Assembly: GCA_008360975.2 (NCBI GenBank)
Contig: CM039182.1
Coordinates: 104,935,443-104,999,442, forward strand
DNA: 64,000 nt
Source of the DNA: Lichenostomus cassidix
Lineage: Eukaryota; Chordata; Aves; Passeriformes; Meliphagidae
Direction: 5' to 3'
The notes below the pieces were generated by a model, which was not told where the DNA came from, did not search any database, and worked only from the letters and a program-made list of their open reading frames with translations. Positions 60,363-64,000 of the stretch are shown piece by piece (positions within the stretch are counted from its first letter, which is position 1; every line of letters begins with the position of its first letter). The position numbers were made by a program, and so were the translations under genes.

Positions 60363-60776
60363 AAAAAAAGAGTAGGGCTCAGCAGTATAAAGGGTGTCTT
60401 AAGGCTCCAACAGCAGGGACATCAGCCATTAAAGTTTTGGGGTTTTAATTAGGATTGACTGTGCAAAGCCTAAAATCCATGCCCAATGAGATCCAGTTCC
60501 TTTAGACATTGCAGTACTGGAGTTTTATGGTAAAACTTCTTGCAGCTTCCCTGGTTCTGACTGGACACCCAGAAAGCTTAAAGGCTTTATCCCAGCTCCT
60601 GATGCTGTATCCACACTAAGCTAATGCCATGCTGATGGACATTGTACAATTGCTGTTACCATGTGGGATTCCATCCCTGTCCAATCTTCTCCTGTGCTGG
60701 TTCACTTAACAAGCCTTGCCCTCAACATGCCCCACATGGATCTGCTAAAGTAATTACTTTTGTGGTAATCACATAA

Positions 60777-60782
60777 AATAAA
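60777..60782 (+). terminator. AATAAA poly(A) signal candidate
   Basis: Canonical hexamer about 1.44 kb after the stop codon. Only a weak G/T-rich element follows. Confidence 0.3.
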
Positions 60783-61932
60783 TTGTAGTCTCAACTGTGA
60801 GATTTCAGCTGAAGCCTTACCTCTCTAAGTTTGGGAGTGCTTGCTCAGACTATGGAAAGGGCTTGTGAGCAGAATGTAGAGAAGTGGGACATACCAGAGG
60901 ATGCAAACACACTAATGCTTACTTTCTTTCGCTCTTACTTTAATCAGTTTTATTATTTCCTTCAGTTAGGCCAGGAAACATCCAGTTTCTTTACCAGCTT
61001 TGACTCCTTTAAATTCTAGTATGAAAAAAGCCTGCATACAATTGCTCTACAGGATCTGGAAAGGTTACATATGTCAGGACAAATGGGAATTTGTTTGATG
61101 CTATTGCTCTCCCCCCATTCTAAGGGGGAGGGTGACTATGCTAGCTTACAGTTATTATTAATACTTACCTGATTACTGGTATAGATACATTCCAACAGGA
61201 TTGGGAAGGAGGGGGTAAAGAGAAAAGTGTGCACTTAAACCTTCCCAGTGTAACATCCCATGTCGCTGCAACCCACACATCACTCAGCCAGCTGCAAAGT
61301 GAGGGGAGGGGGTCCTTGACAGCACTCTTACTGCCTCCTCCTTCTCCTGGCCCCCACACAGCCAAGGAACAGTGGAACCAAGAGCCTGGAGCGCACCTGG
61401 AGCCTGTGGCTGCCTACTGGTTTATTCAGACCAAAAAGGTGGTGTAGTGTGGACCTACAAGCCAAAACAGTCTGTGGGTCTGCTAGGAGGGCTTCCACCC
61501 TTGGCTGTATCCCTTTCCACCCAAATTGTGTATATACGTTCAAGGTTTGTTTCTGATTGCAGAGATCTGTTTCTAATAGCGACCACTCAAGGCTAAGCAG
61601 AAGCTTTACCTCTCCGTGAAGGCTTCTACCTTTTGCTTTTGAGTCTGATTTTTTTCTTATATTGCTTTTTAGCATTGCAGGGAAAAAGCAAATTGTGATT
61701 GCAAGATGCAGACTAAAGAATGACAGTCTTACAGTAGTCTTTAGAGACGCTATTGAATCATGCTGTCACATCTTTTGTCTTCTGTGCTGCTACCCAACCC
61801 TGATCTACAGTTTACACAGATTTCTGGGAAGAAATCTGATTGCTGGAGACTTTCTGCTTTTCATTGTTATCACTGTTGTTTTGGGGGCGGAAAAGGGTTT
61901 CAGAGTGATGTTCAGTTACAGTTTGAATGTGG

Positions 61933-61938
61933 AATAAA
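61933..61938 (+). terminator. AATAAA poly(A) signal candidate
   Basis: Canonical hexamer about 2.6 kb after the stop, followed 10-25 bases later by a G/T-rich tract (tggtgatgatgttg), the layout expected of a functional site. Confidence 0.45.
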
Positions 61939-62301
61939 CACTTAAGATGGTGATGATGTTGCACTGTTCACTTAAGAACGTATATAAAGCCATATGTTGC
62001 TAGATCTCAGAGCACAAAGCTTGGTCAGTACAATTATGATTAGGACAATGGGCAGGATTTGCCCCCCTTTTCTGCCCAACCCTGGGAAAATTCAGGCTGA
62101 AGTGGTAGAGAAAATCTGTACCAAACAAAAAACATGTTGATTGTTTTCCTTTGTCTTATATGGCAATGAGTGTTGATTTACAAATGATTTTAGGTTCAAC
62201 TTTAAATAGTTTGGGAAAATAATCCATTCCATATATCTTGTTCTGTTTTGAAATTATATACCGTACACTCTACCATGCAGAGTTTATTCCTTTTCTAAAA
62301 A

Positions 62302-62311
62302 AATAAATAAA
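62302..62311 (+). terminator. Overlapping AATAAA pair, probable distal poly(A) signal
   Basis: Two overlapping canonical hexamers (62302-62307 and 62306-62311) in an A-rich context, with T-rich sequence (ttattctgtctctc) about 60 bases further on. No later signal on this strand is as good, so this is my best guess for the gene's 3' end. Confidence 0.5.
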
Positions 62312-62325
62312 AGTTTAAAAAAAAT

Positions 62326-64000
62326 TGAAAACCACAGACTCTTTTCCACCAGTGACAGTATGTAAAATTATTCTGTCTCTCATCTGTACATGACAAGGGG
62401 TTTAGTTTTGTCTCCCTCTGGGACATAGAGCTGCTTATTAATAAGCCAATGGTGGAATTGCCAAAGGATCCTCACCCTCTCCTGGCATTCAGCTCCCTGC
62501 AGAGCCCTCATTTCTAGGATCTTCTCTCACTACCTTTACCCATCACTCCAGAGACCCACAACTTTAAATCATATATGTGACAATATGAACATTAGTGTGA
62601 TTTACACAGACTCCAGCACATACAAACACGCAGAAAAGTACTTACCAATCATTTTCCTAAAATACCTATTAACAGGCAATGGCTTCTTTGGGATTGTTTG
62701 TAACATATCTAAATGACACAAACTTCAGCTAATTGCTCCAGCCTCCTCCAATACAGAGCTCACAGCATGAGACTTCTGTGGAAGCAGTGAGGAGTGGTTT
62801 GCTAAGAGATGATTGCACCTTCCCACGATGCTGAAGGATTTTGGCACCAGGCCCCACAATAAATGTAAAAAAACACAAACAAGGTAAAAGTAGTTGAGCG
62901 AGGCGAGAGACTGAGCAATCGGAGTAACAATGCCAACATCACTAGCTGAGACTGAAATCTGTCCCAGGTTGCACCTTTGGGAAGGGAAGGGAGTGTGGGA
63001 AGCAGATTTGAGCTTAATTTGTTCATCTCCCATTGTAAAGTATGTACTGAGGAGGGAGGGAAAAAGAGGGGAAAAACATCAGGTGCATCCCTTCAAAGAA
63101 TGTTGTATGCAAAGCAAAAAGGCTTTTGTGAAATCCCAAATGGTGATGCCTCCCACCAACTTCATGTGAGCCTGTAACAGCCAGAGATACCCACGTCAGC
63201 CTGGAACCTGCTGGTCCAGATGAGCTCAGAAGAGAGCTCTTCAGTCACTGAAAAAAACCAACAAACACACACCCTGCAGACCCCAGGCCCCAGCAGCAAA
63301 TACCAGGACCAACAGAGAGGAGAAGCAATGCTTATAGCATGGTACTGGGAAAGAGTAGGAGCTGTGATCCTGGAAAAGGGCCTGCACACCTTCAAGGCAG
63401 GGTGGACCAAGAAGTTGCTGCTGATTTAAGCAGCAAACACATTCTTCCCTTAACAAGACCTAATGTTTGGCTACTATCATAAGGTGCCCTCTGGACAGGC
63501 TCAGCTAGCTTGTGATACACCCCTTTCCATAACCTTGTTTAACATCATCTTAAGCCAGCTAGGACCCTTGCCTCTGTTACGCTGTTTATACAGATACTCA
63601 AGGACTTAATTCCTCAAACCTAAAGAAGTATTCCAGTTTGCAGTCAAATTTCATTGGTGACCAATTTATAACTTCTAGAACTAAGCGCAGTATTTCATCT
63701 AATTTGAATGTGAAGTCTTTTCCCTGTATGAATTCTGCTGTGTGGTGCTCCTTGGCAGCAATGCTTAACAAAGTCCTGGAATTTAGTTAAGCAAGATACT
63801 AATAGGAGAAAGTAGAGGAGAGAAAACCAATCCTCTCCTAGGAGCTTCGAGTTGTAGTGAATTGTTGTCTTGGTTAACATCAGTGGGTACAACTATCGGG
63901 GAAGAAGCTGTGCAAGTCAGGTTTTCAGAACCACTGAAATGAGACCTAAACTTTCCTCATTTTCAGTGTGCCAGCAGCCATGAGGTGGCCTTTATACCCT
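62326..64000. other. Downstream flank, no gene assigned
   Basis: Short frames on both strands, none recognisable. In mammals the next gene after CABLES1 is TMEM241 in convergent orientation. A minus-strand 3' UTR could lie here, but I found no TMEM241 coding segment. Confidence 0.5.

Larger units (their letters stand above)
59339..62325 (+). other. CABLES1: CABLES1 3' UTR (distal end approximate)
   Basis: No coding continues after the TAG, and the stretch up to the last AATAAA pair has the AT-rich, frame-free character of a long vertebrate 3' UTR. Candidate signals lie at 60357, 60428, 60777, 61933 and 62302. Human CABLES1 is remembered as having a multi-kilobase 3' UTR, which favours the distal end. 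The exact cleavage point is inferred. It contains a GT-rich run at 59861-59890 and a CTA triplet run near 60090-60105. Confidence 0.6.

Noticed and set aside
62725..63033. Antisense hydrophobic frame that could be a TMEM241 terminal exon
   Set aside because: The sequence does not match what I remember of TMEM241, and no splice acceptor with the right phase was evident.
1..64000. CRISPR array, tRNA, rRNA or bacterial-type operon
   Set aside because: No direct-repeat array, no RNA gene signature and no prokaryotic coding density; the window is vertebrate intronic DNA.

Overview
This is a vertebrate nuclear window, almost certainly from a bird. The evidence is degenerate CR1 LINE 3' ends, compact solo endogenous-retrovirus LTRs, sparse interspersed repeats, and a multi-exon gene with GT-AG introns. 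I see nothing prokaryotic: no operons, ribosome binding sites or long protein-coding frames outside one spliced gene.

The window is organised around one plus-strand gene, CABLES1 (Cdk5 and Abl enzyme substrate 1). Nine coding exons can be placed to the base: 25195-25266, 27533-27625, 34450-34527, 44387-44486, 45980-46136, 46926-47029, 56424-56530, 57434-57641 and 59198-59338. They join in phase without a stop and encode the C-terminal 353 residues, including the cyclin-like fold, ending at a TAG at 59336-59338. The first base of the first visible exon completes a codon begun upstream. The large exon 1, which in known CABLES1 genes encodes the N-terminal part, therefore lies before this window, and bases 1-25194 are the end of intron 1. 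I number the visible exons 2-10, following the 10-exon mammalian gene. The long introns and sequence match CABLES1 better than its compact paralogue CABLES2. A 3' UTR of up to about 3 kb follows, with several poly(A) signals; the last pair is at 62302-62311. The final ~1.7 kb is intergenic or the tail of a convergent neighbour.

The rest is intronic. Intron 1 carries three CR1 fragments (7435-7671, 13941-14050, 16880-16965), a 257-bp solo LTR with a perfect 6-bp target duplication (5511-5767), and a larger LTR with a 5-bp duplication (16974-17758). Intron 4 carries a minus-strand LTR (40824-41435) with an internal ~86-bp direct repeat. Intron 7 holds a perfect 17-bp-arm inverted repeat (49148-49191) and a 243-codon antisense open frame of unknown meaning.

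I found no convincing new biological system. The best leads are the hairpin, the LTRs as possible regulatory donors to CABLES1, a secretory-signal-like frame with an ideal start context at 5067, and the long antisense frame at 53820-54551.
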